Shown: positions 49,865-62,405, counted from the stretch's first letter. The stretch is 64,000 bases of DNA from Ctena decussata (GCA_963989385.1 OZ022505.1:59151737-59215736); one strand, 5' to 3'. Numbers and translations are program-made. The notes: generated by a model not told the origin, from the letters alone.

Positions 49865-52450
49865 GAGACTATTTTATTAGGAACCTGGAATGTGAAGACT
49901 CTAAGGCAAGCTTGGAAACTTAAAGAGCTGACTCTTGAGATGATTAGGTAGCACTGGAACATACTGGGGCTCTTTGCGATGCGCCGGAAGAACTTTAGTG
50001 TGCCGTTAGCAGATGACTGGCACACGGTTTACTTCAGCAGAGAAGATTTCAAACACGAGTATTGGTTGGTTTCTAGTGCATAAAGAGTGCTGTCCTTGGT
50101 TGCCGACCAGCCTCCAGCAGCTACAATCCGCTTGGGAGCAGCTCCGGTCAATGTAACCATCATACAGGTTTATGCACCAACATCTGGACATGATGACAAC
50201 GAGGTTGATATCTTCTTCCAGTAACTCCAGGAAATCATAGCCCAAACACTTAAGAGGGAAATTCTGGTTGTAAAAGGGGATTGGAATGCTAAAGCTGGAA
50301 GGGATTCACAGACAGACTCGGAAAACGTATGTGGACCCTATTGCAATATGGAGACAAACGAGAGCGGTTTCAGAACTTTAGAATTCGCAACCTTTAACAA
50401 CTAAGTACTGATAAATACCCTGTGATCCAACAAACCAATCAGAAGGTGGACATGGCACAGCCCAGAGAGGAAGCAGTACAACCAGACTGGCTACATCTTG
50501 GTGAGAAAGCGGTTCCCATCGGGTTGTGATGGGGGCTGTCCGAGTTCGACGAGGGCAAGAAATCCAACCCAGCCAAGACTGAGACTTGACCTTGAGAAAA
50601 TAAGAAACCCAGATGTGGCAGGCACGGTCCCAGCGACAATGGCTTGGGATTTTGCAACACCCATCAGTCTGAGGGAAAGATAGCATGATTTCCACGTACA
50701 ATACAGCAGTGACTCATACAGCCAGTGAGATACTTGGGAAAGAACGGCACAAGAAATGGCCCTGGGTCAACAGAAACGTTCTCGCCCCTTGTGAAGGAGC
50801 AAAAGAATACAGAAAAAGCTAATATGAGGGTTCAGAAGGCTCTGAACAAAGCAAAGGAGGACTGAATAGGTACTCAGTGCGAGGAGATCGAAAAAATAGC
50901 AAGAAAGCATATCAGCTGGTGAAGGGTCTCACTTCACACAAGCAGGGTAGATCCAAAACTATCCAGGACAAGTCTGAGAAATGTTTAACAAAAGAACAAG
51001 AGATTCTAAGCAGATGGACAGAATATTGCTCGGAGCTATAAAATCATGAGAGTTATCGTAACAATACAGTAGTTGACTGCACTCAATACCAAGAAGAAAA
51101 TCTGCAACCGATCTTTCGGGAGGAAATTAAATAAGGCTACTGTAGCTGCACTGAAAAAGGGAAGTCCGCCAGAGTTGAAAATATACCAGCAGAACTTGGA
51201 CTCAGTCGCTGATTATAACACCCCCTAAAAACAGCACCCTACATCTCTTCCGGAGATAGAAACATTAGCCCCATTAGTCATCTACGAATGTCAGTTAAAA
51301 CGTTATCCTGAACCGGCTTAAACCACAGGCTGAAGAGATTATCGCTGAAGAACAGGCTGGGTCCAGAGCCGGAAGAAGCATCACATAACATATCTTCAAC
51401 CTCAGAATCCTATGTGAAAAAAATCTTCAATATCAGCAGGATCTGTACCATGTCTTCATATTTTTCAAAAAGAATTTGACAGGGCATGGCATGCAGCCTT
51501 ATAGGCCACAATGCGGAAGTAAAATATCAATGCAAAACTAATTCGCGCCGTTCAGCATCCATGGCAAAGCTATCAGTGCAGTTCATATGAATGGCAGCAT
51601 AGCAGAATGGTTCAACACAACAGTTGGAGTTAGGTCAGCTCTCACTCATCCTCTTTAATATGTTTCTAAATGATTATGTCTGATGCTCTGAAAAAACATG
51701 ATAAAAGGTTAGCATAGGCGGTTTGCCGATTATAATGACGGTTATGCTGAGGAAGGACTGAAACTAGAACCCTTAATTGAAAGTATCGACAAAACCTGAA
51801 AAAGGTATAATATAGAGATAAGTACTAAGTAGACCAAGTAAAGGACAAACAGCGTCAACGGCATTCAGAGGGAGATCAAGGTTAAACGACTAAAGTTTGG
51901 AGCAATTGTCATAGACTGTGGCTCAAAACCGGAGGTTCTCTAGAGGATTGCAGAAGGCACTGCAGCTCTGACAAAGCTGAAGCAAATATGAAGAGATAAC
52001 AACATATCTCATGGATCATAGTCGAAACTGATGCGCATACTTGTCATATTCATATTTCTGAATGCCTGCCAGTCATGGACCTTAACAGAAGAGTTAGAGA
52101 AAAGATCGCAGGTTTTTGAGATGAGATGATATCGACGGTTACTGAAAATCTCGTACAAGGAACATGTCACTAAATTAATGAGGCTGTTCTCAGAAAGATC
52201 CAATCAGCCACTCGAGGACGTGACAAACTCCTGATCCTGATCAAGAAATGGAAACTAAGCTGGTTTGCCTACAACTCAAGGTCTTCTGGCTTAGCACAGA
52301 TAATTTAGCATGACACAGTGGAAGGAAAAAAGATAAAGAGATAGACAAGAAAAGGTTCGAAGACAGTATTAAAGAGTGGACAAGGATGGACTTCGCAAGC
52401 TCAACTGGAGCAGCTGAAGACAGAACTAAGTGGATAATCTAAATATAAGA
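49865..52450 (+). mobile_element. Decayed non-LTR retrotransposon (endonuclease + reverse transcriptase)
   Basis: Readable pieces of an endonuclease: LLGTWNVKTLRQAWKLKEL near 49877, VTIIQVYAPTSGHDDNEVD near 50152, REILVVKGDWNAKAGRDS near 50255. The reverse transcriptase fragments are LNRLKPQAEEIIAEEQAG-like near 51310 and ILCEKNLQYQQDLYHVF-like near 51405. The C-terminus is MDFASSTGAAEDRTKW near 52390. Many stops and frameshifts occur throughout, so it is dead. The endonuclease resembles those often mis-annotated in invertebrates as craniofacial development protein 2-like. Confidence 0.75.
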
Positions 52451-52533
52451 CTGTGTGTTACGTTTCAACTCCTGAGAGATAATTTAAACATAATTAACTG
52501 AACGGAAAGACTATTTAAGAACTGGTATATACG

Positions 52534-53726
52534 AGACGTTCTCAGTTAAGCTGGGCCATTCGCGGTCAAAAATGGCCATATATACAACCATTCCAGAATG
52601 CAAGAAAAAAAAAACAACCGACCATAATGCTCATTATATCTGCTTCAAAGCTTTAAAATATTTTCAGATAATAGTTTTAGATTATGGAATACCAACCATG
52701 TTTAGAGACATACCCTGACAATTAGAAACGGCGTATTTTATGACGTTATTAAGATACGTTGAAAGATGATGTCGCATACGATTTCTTTGACATGGTAGCA
52801 TTGCACATTTACTAATCTACTGACATTTGATTATTTTGGTTTTTTTCATTTTAAAATGTATTTCTTTGCTTTTTTGGAAGAGAGGGATTTTCTATGAAGC
52901 GCTGCTTAATTAAATGACGTCAACGCTTTCAAAACGTGGTCTTAGTGACGTTGTGACGTAGGTTACGTGTGACGTAGGTTACAGTGCACACATTTTGACG
53001 TCTTTATACCATTTAATGTTTCAGTGCATGAAACTTAAGCACACCATCTTGTAGCTGCTACAAGGCAGGATTTTGCACATGAGTTTCAGAGCGATTGCTT
53101 TGCTCAGTTTTAAATAAAGCTCGTGACGTAAGGTTACATTCTTACAGAAAAATGCTTGGGTAATGTATTTTGAAGTCAAGTAAATTATACAAAATAGAGC
53201 AAATTTGCACAAATGATATAAGATATTGAGGAACACATATTTCTTCGTGTGATCTTGTAAGTTTTATGATGCCGGGCCATTTTAGTTAATACATGTATCA
53301 TGAATTTACCGCTGTGACGTAGGTTACAAAAAATTTGCGACATTAGTTCCCAGTCTCATTTCGTAGCAAAAACTACCCTTTAGATATTGTTTAAGCGGGC
53401 AAATATGTAAGAAATCACCTGAATTTAATAATGGAACTCGATTTTCAGCAGCGATTTATCTTTTTTAGCCGTGCTGCGTTCATCTCTATGCAACGGCAAT
53501 ATTGGGACATTTAAAAACGTCGCCTTTTAAACCAGGGTATTATTGTTCGAACCATTATTAAAAATGTCTAACAAAATGCATGCATGTCTTGGTACTTTTA
53601 TCTACTATTTTAGACAGAGGGCAACTTTTCAGAGGGTAAACAGGACCGATATTTTGTAATTTAAAGAAAGGCAATACGACGGACAAAATTAATAGCTAAT
53701 GGCCCAGCTTAACTGAGAACGTCGCT
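52534..53726. mobile_element. Terminal-inverted-repeat element, non-autonomous
   Basis: GAGACGTTCTCAGTTAAGCT at the left is answered by AGCTTAACTGAGAACGTCGC at the right, continuing inward as GGGCCATT and AATGGCCC. The interior repeats GTGACGTAGGTTAC at about 52953, 52969, 53113 and 53313. About 1.2 kb; no transposase read. Confidence 0.72.
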
Positions 53727-54370
53727 CACATGTACACATAAAGTATTAACTGTAACCGGGAGTGGGTTAAGCTTAAAATACTCGCAAAACATGAAAAAAA
53801 GTTTCCCATTGCGTATGAAGATTTCTTAAAGTACCCACTGCATGGGCACATTTCGTTGTTTGTTTCATCTCTGCGCGTAAATGCTGATAAACAATCTCTG
53901 AAAAACAGAAGATAAAATACAACAATAATAATAGGCTGAATCAAGGGAGAATACTGCAACTCTTTATATACAAATGTTTATCCTATACTAGTTTCCCTTG
54001 AGCTGTTCTTACCAAGTGTGAGTAAAACGAAACAAGGAGCTATCTACACTGTACTCTTCTACAATCTGGTTCGTCACTGACTTATAAAACAAAGTTTCAT
54101 AACAAGGTTTTAGATCCCACCTTGAAAGCCAATCTGGCTTTCCGTTTTCAGCTCCAGGCAAACACATAGCTTTTATCTAAATCTCACGAAGAGCTGCAGA
54201 AAAAAAAATCTCTCAGAAAATAATCGCGAGCAAAACCTGAATTTAAAACCTGACAAGACGCACAATTGTCACAGTTTATCACATTTTCTTTATTATGGAG
54301 AAAAGTTCCTCATAGTTTGACCTAAACAACTACAACTAGTAGCTCTAATGCATTTATATGCAGTTTTAAG

Positions 54371-54945
54371 CTGCTTATAAAATCAGAATATTACAGTAAA
54401 TATATTTTCCTTCTAACCAAGCACCGCAACCTTTCAGACAAGAATCACAAGCCAAATATTCATCAAGGGTCGACCAATTTGGCATATCCATCATCGATAC
54501 GCCATTATTTAGCGGTAAATACCTAGACCACCATTCAAAATCTTTGTTGGTTTCCACTGGGATATTTCGCGATGTAGACGTATTGTGAATGCTACGCAAC
54601 CAGTTTAAGAGCCTACAAACGAAAATTCGTGCAGGTTTCACACAGTGAGCAACAATTTGTTTTCCCCAAAAACAGACTTCAACTCTTTTAAAGTAGCTTT
54701 ATCTTTTTTCAGCCGTTCACTGATTAACCTCTGACTTTTTTACAACCTCTCTGGAATAATTGTTAATGTAAAATCATCGGAATTAAAATGAGCTCCAACA
54801 AATGTGATTTCCGTCGAAGGGCAACATGCTTTCTCTACAGACTCCTCTAGCCCGCTATAACACAGAATTCGCCCTAATTCCAGATCAGAATGCCAAGTTC
54901 TAGCTGGCGAGTCCGCTCTAGCAAATTCGTTTAAATAATTTATAA
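54371..54945 (-). pseudogene. DIRS-like retroelement reverse transcriptase/RNase H remnant
   Basis: On the minus strand from about 54945 the frame reads NYLNEFARADSPARTW, HSDLELGRILCYSGLEESVE, then TEITFVGAHFNSDDFTLTII, LKKDKATLKELKS, PARIFVCRLLNWLRS, FEWWSRYLPLNNGVS and ACDSCLKGCGAWLEGKYI. This order (RT palm end, connection, RNase H) is that of DIRS/Ngaro-type elements. The catalytic YLDD is changed to YLNE and at least two stops interrupt the frame, so it is a dead fragment. Confidence 0.75.
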
Positions 54946-55299
54946 CTGAATATTACAAACACCACAGATAAAAGTCATCCTACATGCAATTCTCTGACAT
55001 ATATGAGCAGAGCGTCTGCATCCAATATTTAACATTTTATCAAAATAGAACTGACCATTTAATACCAATTCTCTGTAAGCACCAGACTTTTCAAGAAACG
55101 CAAGGTCGGAAGTTCTTCTTCAAACTTTCTCACTTTGTTTGTAGTCAGACAAAAACAAATAATTGGCACCTCATTTTTTCGTTTGTCATCTCGTTGCCAT
55201 GGTAACCACTTTTTTCTGTTTTTTTTTTTGCAGAAAAAATGCCAAAAATTCAATAGAAATTTGCGTTCTTGTATATCACCAAGAATAGTCAAGGCTTGA

Positions 55300-56400
55300 T
55301 CAAAAACTCTTTAAATCTACAAAGTAGGGACTTATTTGATTAACATGAAGTATAAAAACGACTTTGTTCGAATATTTTTGGCATATCTACTGGTCCTCAA
55401 AGGTGGGTGGGGTAACTAGGTATCGCAAAACACAGTTTTTAGGCATTTTTAAGCACCACTTTTAAAAAAACGCACACTTCTATGACACCTTTGCATATTT
55501 TAACCTAAAAGAGGAGACTTTTAATTTTTGGAAAATGAAAAAAACAGAGTGGGGCAAAGCTGACTTCAGGCCGTAACCATGGCAACAAATCATACCCCAT
55601 GCAAAAAGTGAAAACAGAAGCTCATACTGAAACAACACTATTATAATCAAATTAAATGCACTGCAGCTATAATTTCTGGTTCAAATGCTGTAGAAATATT
55701 AATTCTATCTGATTTGGTGAGGGTTTGACACCTTAAGGGTTGAAAGTCCAATTAATATTCATTTAAAGGGCCCAAAAAGGGACAAAACATGGTCAAAATT
55801 AACGTACCTCACTCATTGTCTCTAGGAATCAACATAAGACAACATGGGTTACTTTTAAATTTGTTATGAAATTATTAGTTTGACATAAACTGATAGAAAA
55901 TGTGGCATTAGGGAGCCCTACATCTCTAGGTATGGAGACTATAGGGGCCCAAAAAGGGGTAAATTTGAAAACGTTCATCCAAAATAATTATTATTTTTCA
56001 CACTGGAACACACTACAGCATTAGCCAAGATAAAAATAGGTTGAAAAAAAAACAACAACAAAAAAGCCTTATATATGCCACCAGTAAACTTGCACTCAAG
56101 GGGCTGGGAGCCCTATTTATGAAAATTTAAGGGGCTCGAAAAGGGGAAAAATGGTCAAATTTACCACATATCACTCATACTCCTTATCAATATGCAAAAG
56201 ACAGCACTGACTGCTTCTAAATTTGACATGACAAAATAAGTTTAACATATACTGATAGAAAATACGGCAAAAAGGAGTCCAACATCCCCAGGTATGGAGA
56301 TTATAGGTACCTATAGGAGATAAAAGCGTGACGTCACTGATATGACACCTGGGGGATTCCCCGAGTATGGTTGGCAGAAAGATGGATACAGTATTATAGT
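55300..56400. repeat. Diverged long-unit tandem repeat
   Basis: Phrases recur with a spacing near 360-400 bases: AGTTTGACATAAACTGATAGAAAATGTGGC near 55875 (shown here as two motifs AGTTTGACATAAACTG and ATAGAAAATGTGGC) and GTTTAACATATACTG with ATAGAAAATACGGC near 56240; also CTAGGTATGGAGACTATAGG near 55925 and CAGGTATGGAGATTATAGG near 56289. No coding signal. Confidence 0.6.
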
Positions 56401-57657
56401 ATACAGCTAAGCCGCATGATTGTTTGTGTAAAATATGAATTTAAAACAGCAAAATTATAATTTTTTTGACAGATAATATGTAAGGCTTACATTTTCTTTA
56501 ATGACGTTGAATTTCATGATTTATTTGCATTCTTAGATGCTTCATTTTTTTCCCTTTTATCACATGTTTATATGTTTATAGTGTAGTTTTATAAAAGTCT
56601 AGCTGATGTAGCGTGTAAAAAGGGAAACGGAAAATACAACGAATGAACGAACGGACATACCATTAAATGAATGAGTGACTGAATAAATGGCAGCGAATTG
56701 CTGATGACTGACTCAGACGCGTATCTTTTTCTTTTATATTTCTTAGTTCAAGCTTTTGAACTTCATTTAACTTTCAAACAGTACTGTTGGCTTAGCTCTA
56801 TAATAGAATTTTATAAACTGTTTTTTTTTTAAATCAATATTTTAGGTGGCATTTACTTGTTTTAGGATATAGCTAAAAGCTTACACTGAAACGAGATTAA
56901 ATGCGAAATTCATTTTTATCATTGAATTATAGTTAGTACTAAACTGTTCTTAACTTGTTAGATCTCGCATTCACAAAATACAATATATACTTTTTATCAC
57001 AGATACTCTAATAAATAGTATCTGATTCTGTATCCTATGTTAATTTTCTGAATTAAAAATGTTTGTTTCCTGTTGTATAATTGTATCTTCGCAGTCTTCA
57101 GTGGATCCTTTGATCAAGGACGTTTTATCATAGTTCAAAAACCGCCGCTGGCATGTGCCTGGTGTCCTGTGGTGACAGTGTGAAATAAACATGTATCTAA
57201 AATAAACTGTTTGCGCGCCGTGTGCGGCTTATTATCCGTTAACACAAACGTATGGCTTCCTCTTTTTTTTATTTATTTTTCCTTTATTTATTTAAATATT
57301 TTTCTACTTTATTTTTTTTTTGAAACCGAATCCTCCGACTAAATGCCAGAAAAACAGTCCGGTTAAGTTGATGGGTATACACAGATACGCGTTTTGTTAG
57401 ATGAATTCAATTAACTAAAAAATTTATTTTTCAGATGGCTGGTGACTCAAACCTTATTTCCAATTGTTTTAAATCGATAGCTATATATTCACTTATTTTA
57501 ATTATCTTTTACGCACTTTAGCGATTACACGCCAGACTATCCTATAGTAAAACACTGTCCTCTGATAATCTTTTGCCAACCAAGCTACCCACGTGATCAT
57601 CCGAGGTGTCTAGGGGCCGAGATGGTTTGGGACCGAAGTGTCCTGTTACCGTTAAAA
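56401..57657. other. AT-rich intergenic DNA, nothing recognised
   Basis: Long T-rich and A-rich stretches with no open frame of note, no family repeat and no RNA gene that I can support. Confidence 0.4.
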
Positions 57658-58193
57658 GGAATTTATACCACGAATGCATTTTAACTTAATATTTCACCGT
57701 CCAATTTTCAACCGGTATTGTTGGAGCCGCACATACTCCGGAAGACTGTCATAACCTTTCCTTTATATTAGAGACACTGGCCCCGTTTATGGAGTTTCTC
57801 ACCCGTGTAAGAAATATGAAAATGTTAAAAACAAAATTTCCGCTTTTCGGCTCCATGAGACTCAAATGTCAGAGCCTGTCACATATACATATTTCTATGC
57901 GAAAACTTTTAGGGAATTGAAAATATCTCGGACTGAATACTAAAAAGCCATTCCTTATTGTCAACAACGATTCCAAGCACAGTCAGTGCATTTCTGTATC
58001 ATGTTATATTGTTCCTTTTTTGTTTTTAGGCCATTTATGAGACAGGCTTTTAAACGTTCGACAATTGTACAGAAGAACTAGTTGACAAAGAGTAGAATGA
58101 CGATTACTAATGGAGACCAACTTTATCCTGATGATTTCTACGGTAGAATTTGAGGCAAGCAGGAGACTTGAAAAACAAACATAGTTACTCATA
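57658..58193 (+). repeat. 5' flank of the zinc-finger gene, duplicated at 63400-63927
   Basis: Matches 63400-63927 in order and closely in sequence: TTTATACCACGAATGC, TTGGAGCCGCACAT, AATATGAAAATGTTAAAAAC, CAGAGCCTGTCACATATACA, TTGAAAATATCTCGGACTGA, GCACAGTCAGTGCATTTCTG and ACTAATGGAGAC. Either a segmental duplication or a mobile unit carrying the finger gene. Part of the left end also occurs at 4535-4650. Confidence 0.85.
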
Positions 58194-59282
58194 ATGGAGA
58201 AATCGCATGTTTGTGATGTCTGTGGTCAACATTTTTCACAGGCAGGAATTTTGAAAAGACATATGCTGATTCATACTGGGGAGAAACGACATGCTTGTGA
58301 TATCTGCGGTAAACAATTTATAAAGGCAGGGAACTTGAAGATACACATTCTGATTCATAATGAAGAGAAAACACATGTTTGTGATATCTGTGGTAAACAA
58401 TTTATAAAGGCAGGGAACTTGAAGATACACATGCTTATTCATACTGGAGAGAAACCATATGCTTGTGATATCTGCGATAAACAATTTACAATGGCAGGAA
58501 ACTTGAAGACACACATGCTTATTCATACTGGAGAGAAACTATTTGCTTGTGGTTTCTGTAATAAACAAGTAACAAAGACAACTGACTTGAAGAGACACAT
58601 GCTTATTCATACTGGAGAGAAACTATTTGCTTGTGGTTTCTGTAATAAACAAGTAACAAAGACAACTGACTTGAAGAGACACATGCTTATTCATACTGGA
58701 GAGAAACCATATGCTTGTGATATCTGCGATAAACAGTTTACTCAGGCAGGAAACTTGAAGATACACAAGCTTATTCATACTGGAGAGAAACCATATGCTT
58801 GTGGTTTCTGTAATAAACAAGTAGCAAGGGCAAATGACTTGAAGAGACACATGCTTATTCATACTGGAGAGAAATCATATTCAAGTGAGTTGAAGACGCA
58901 CATGCTTGTTCATACTGGCGGGACAACACATGTTTGTGATGTTTGTGGGAAAAAATTTTCAAAGGCAGGAAACTTGAAAGTACACATGCTGATTCATTCT
59001 GGGGAGAAACCACATGCTTGTGAAATCTGCGGCAAACAATTCGCAACGGCAGGAAACTTGAAAAGACACATGCTTATTCATACTGGAGAGAAACCACATG
59101 CTTGTGATATTTGTAATAAACAATTTACAACGGCAAATGACTTGAAGAGACACATGCTTATTCATACTGGAGAGAAACGGCATGCTTGCGATCCCTGTTG
59201 TAAGCAGTTTACATTCGCAGCACATTTGAAGAAACACATGTTTATTCATACAGGGGATAAACCACATGCTTGTAATGTTTGA
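58194..59282 (+). CDS. C2H2 zinc-finger protein, 12 intact fingers
   Basis: A 362-residue frame of tandem Kruppel-type fingers with consensus HTGEK linkers. The first begins CDVCGQHFSQAGILKRH at residue 8. There are 12 complete C-X2-C-X12-H-X3-H fingers plus one half finger (SYSSELKTHMLVH, lacking the cysteine pair) after the eighth. Fingers 5 and 6 are identical, also at DNA level. The array begins at once, without KRAB, BTB or other N-terminal domain. Known: such arrays bind DNA; fingers here repeat AGNLK and ND/TDLK helices, so they may read a repetitive target. The frame ends at TGA in place of the second cysteine codon of the next finger. The start ATG lies in a conserved context also seen in the second copy at 63928. 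It could be a functional truncated gene or a pseudogene. Confidence 0.8.
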   Translation: MEKSHVCDVCGQHFSQAGILKRHMLIHTGEKRHACDICGKQFIKAGNLKIHILIHNEEKTHVCDICGKQFIKAGNLKIHMLIHTGEKPYACDICDKQFTMAGNLKTHMLIHTGEKLFACGFCNKQVTKTTDLKRHMLIHTGEKLFACGFCNKQVTKTTDLKRHMLIHTGEKPYACDICDKQFTQAGNLKIHKLIHTGEKPYACGFCNKQVARANDLKRHMLIHTGEKSYSSELKTHMLVHTGGTTHVCDVCGKKFSKAGNLKVHMLIHSGEKPHACEICGKQFATAGNLKRHMLIHTGEKPHACDICNKQFTTANDLKRHMLIHTGEKRHACDPCCKQFTFAAHLKKHMFIHTGDKPHACNV

Positions 59283-59762
59283 AGTAAACAGTTTACACAG
59301 GCAGGAAACTTGAAGAGACACATGCTTATGCACGCTGGAAAGAAACCATATGCTTGTGGTGTCTGTACTTAACAATTTAAAAAGGCAAATGACTTTAAGA
59401 GACACATGCTTATTCATACCGGCGAGACACCGAAAACTTGTGATGTTTGTAGTAAACAACTTAAACTCGCAAGAATCCTGAATTTACATGTATTTAGTCA
59501 TACTGGTTTGAATTCGTATGATTGTGATTTTTGTGGTAAAAAATTTACACAATTAGGAAACTTAAAGGTCCACATGCTTACTCATACTGGAGAGAAACCG
59601 TATACTTGTGATTTGTGTGGCAAAACAATTACAGTCAGGAAACTTGAAAATCCATATGCTTACTCATACTGGAGAAAAACCGTATACATGTGATACTTGT
59701 GTGGTAAACAGTTTACACAGTCAGAAAGCTTGAAGAAACATATGCGTATTCATACTGGATAG
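59283..59762 (+). pseudogene. Decayed 3' continuation of the zinc-finger array
   Basis: The finger repeats continue in the same frame after the TGA: KQFTQAGNLKRHMLMH, then a TAA inside CGVCT-stop-QF near 59369, then fingers CDVCSKQLKLARILNLH and CDFCGKKFTQLGNLKVH, and CDLCGK. A frameshift near 59625 and another near 59695 follow before a stop near 59760. At least six former fingers are recognisable, so the ancestral protein was about 19 fingers long. Confidence 0.85.
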
Positions 59763-60478
59763 AAACCATATGCAACTCTTTAAGAGTTGACTCCAACTGG
59801 AAGAGGAGGTAAAAATAGAAATGGCTAAGTTTCTCTTTGTTTAGCCACGATGACCAAGTGCTTCACCACGTGCTGGTGTGGCTCAGGATAAGTGGTGGGG
59901 CTGGGATGTGCCGAAATGTATTTGTGTATGTTGGGGAGGGGGAGGAGCTTGAAAAAAATGTGACATGACAAGGGATCAGTTGGAATAGAATTTTTTATAA
60001 TCTCTCCTTTACCTTGAAACATATATTGTGACATATTAAAATCGCCTCGCAGAGGCGGTTCTAATGAGACCACAACATATATCTTAATCTAACCATCTAA
60101 CTACGTACAGATTATCTCAAACTGTCATCAGATACTTCTTATTATCAGGAGGCCTATATATTATACATAACACAAAGACCCAGATGGCAGAATTGAAACC
60201 CCAAAGCCCCTCCCCCCTCCCCTCCCCCTTGGTCCGGGGCTAATGGGAATCCGGACGCTGCACAAAAGAACGTTCATAATACGTGTATTGTTGTTCGATA
60301 GTTTACTACTCCTCAGTTTTGTCCTTCTGACACTCTTTTCAAACAGCAATTAACAACTTTCCTTCATGAAAAATGTTGAGCGTACGTCTAATAAACAAAA
60401 TGCGGTTAGCTTTATTTCTTAATTATTTTGTTGAGTATATTTACAGCAATGTGTATCAATAACGGTTAAACTTTAAAA
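59763..60478. other. 3' flank of the zinc-finger gene
   Basis: Contains GGTGTGGCTCAGGATAAGTG, a G-rich stretch near 59935 and a C-rich stretch near 60205-60230. No gene or RNA was recognised. Confidence 0.4.
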
Positions 60479-60671
60479 GAGCCGCGACACGAAAAAACCA
60501 ACAAAGTGGCATGTGCGCACATCGAAGACTCCGGTCAGCTTGGGAATCCATCCAGTCTTATCTCAGTCTTTGCTGTCGACAAGGAGGTAGCTTAAACCCT
60601 TATGCCCAGGCTGATCTGAGTCTTCGGTGAGCGCACATGCCACTTTGTTTGTTTTATCGTGTTGCGGCTCG
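60479..60671. repeat. TGAGCC hairpin MITE family, copy 12 (shortened)
   Basis: Left end GAGCCGCGACACGAAAAAAC; right end TGTTTGTTTTATCGTGTTGC then GGCTC. The inner right arm is partly deleted (ACCCTTATGCCCAGGCTG), giving about 193 bases. Confidence 0.88.
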
Positions 60672-60779
60672 AATTCTGGTGTTAGAACATGATGGAGGTG
60701 GACAGTAAATGATGCCATAGGACTTTGATAAAGTATAAATATCAATGTGGCTCAAGACGAACAAGCAAATTCGTTGAAT

Positions 60780-62110
60780 TTATATTCCCCGCCGAAATGG
60801 CTAATTTGTTTATGGAAAATTGTAAGTTTGACAAAATTTCGTTCACTGGTTACTTAGTTACAAATGAACCTGTGCAACATGGGCAATAACCCATGTGTAA
60901 GTGAGGTCATTCTAAACACCTTGCTCCAGCATCAGCGCACTATGATGATACATAATTATATCCAGTTCCAAGAAATTTCGTCTACTGGTGCCTAAGTATG
61001 GTTAATTTGTGTAGTTTACATAAAAAATCAAGGGAAATAACTCATGCATTACTGATGTCATCATGACAAACTTGATGTCCACTGCCATGTTATGATGATA
61101 TATAGTTGTTTTAAGTTTTGTGAAATTCCGTTTCTTATACCCCGCCACACGTTAGTGGCGGGATATAATATTTTCACGTTGGCCGTCCGTGCATCCGTCC
61201 GTCCGTCTGTCTGTCCGTAGTACGTAATCCGCACTTCGTTTCCGTGCGATAACTTAAATATTTATCAACGGATTTCCTTCAAATTAGGCATAAGCCTTTG
61301 TACTACCAAGAATGTCTCGCTTGGGATTGTTAATAGGCAAATTTCGATAATTTCTGACAGAGTTATGGCACTTGTCAATTGTACAAAAAAATGTTTTTTT
61401 GGCTTCTAGTTCCTTTAGTATTTGGAGTATTATCATGAAACCTCACAAAAATGGTCGAAGTAAAAAAAGCTTTGTATTAGCACAGAATTTTTATACTTGC
61501 GGGTTATCTGCCCCTGCCCTGGGGCTATATACATGTGTCAGATCATGAATAAATCTATATAAAATCTGAGTTTTAAGCAATTTTCCAACAACTTTCAGCA
61601 AATGACCAGAGTGCTGAAAGTCTCCTGCGATGCTCAGAATATACCCCATAGAATTTATCCCTCAAGCACCCCCCCCCCCTCCCCGTCCACACACACAGAC
61701 CTCAGGGCTATATACAGGTATAAAATGATGATAAAATCTATATAAAAGTATAAAATCACTAAAATTGTTTATGATTAGAGTGGTACATGTATGTGATAAT
61801 TGATTTATCGGAAGGTTATAGAAAGTAATCAGAGTAATGAAGTGCCCTGTCATGATAAAAAACATTGGCGTCAAGCTGCCCTGCCCTGGGGTTATTCAGA
61901 GATAAAATAAATCTGGAAAAATCTGCCAATGAAATAGGTTTGCGGTGGCTGGGTATCACGCAGTCGTCACGGTGCGATGCTTTTTTTATTGGTTATTTGG
62001 TTATGACTCAATTTGTCTAAATTAAATCAAAGTGATTCAAGGGCATTAACTCATGTACTACTTAAGCAAGTCTAACAAAACTTGACAAGAACTACTCTGA
62101 TATGGGAAAT
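60780..62110. repeat. Degenerate satellite with nested CCCCGCC-headed repeat
   Basis: About 125-bp related stretches at 60830-61130 and 62020-62090 (GGCAATAACCCATG, GGAAATAACTCATGC, GGGCATTAACTCATG) are split at about 61138 by a repeat head: ACCCCGCCACACGTTAGTGG and a (GTCC)n tract at 61195-61220. That head's body has roughly 190-bp units with CTGCCCTGGGGCTATATACA. It has the same plan as the elements at 9436 and 47757. Confidence 0.5.
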
Positions 62111-62215
62111 TACATCCGATCCGATCAAATCCAATCCCATTCTCTCTCCATCCCATTCCATCCCCATCCCATCCTATCCCTATCCAGTCCCATCCCTTCC
62201 CATCCCCTTTTTCCT
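62110..62215. repeat. Degenerate (ATCCC)n-type microsatellite
   Basis: Recurrent ATCCCATTCC, CATCCCCATC and CTATCC pentamers/hexamers over about 100 bases. Confidence 0.75.
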
Positions 62216-62405
62216 GTCCGGCGCCAAGGCTATTGAATGCTTTTCCTCAAACATTCAAAACTGTGGATTTTCTGTCTTTTAAGCAGTCTCTGAAAATATC
62301 AATTAACAAGATTTTGTGATACTAATTGCTACTGAAGAGTATACATTTGCTGCTGAGGCCTGTTTTAGAAACGAAAAATCTACAGTTCTCTGTCACTCAA
62401 ATAAA

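Noticed and set aside
59280..59282. TGA read as selenocysteine at a zinc-ligand position
   Set aside because: It does replace a cysteine codon, but a TAA and two frameshifts follow within about 450 bases, so decay is simpler.
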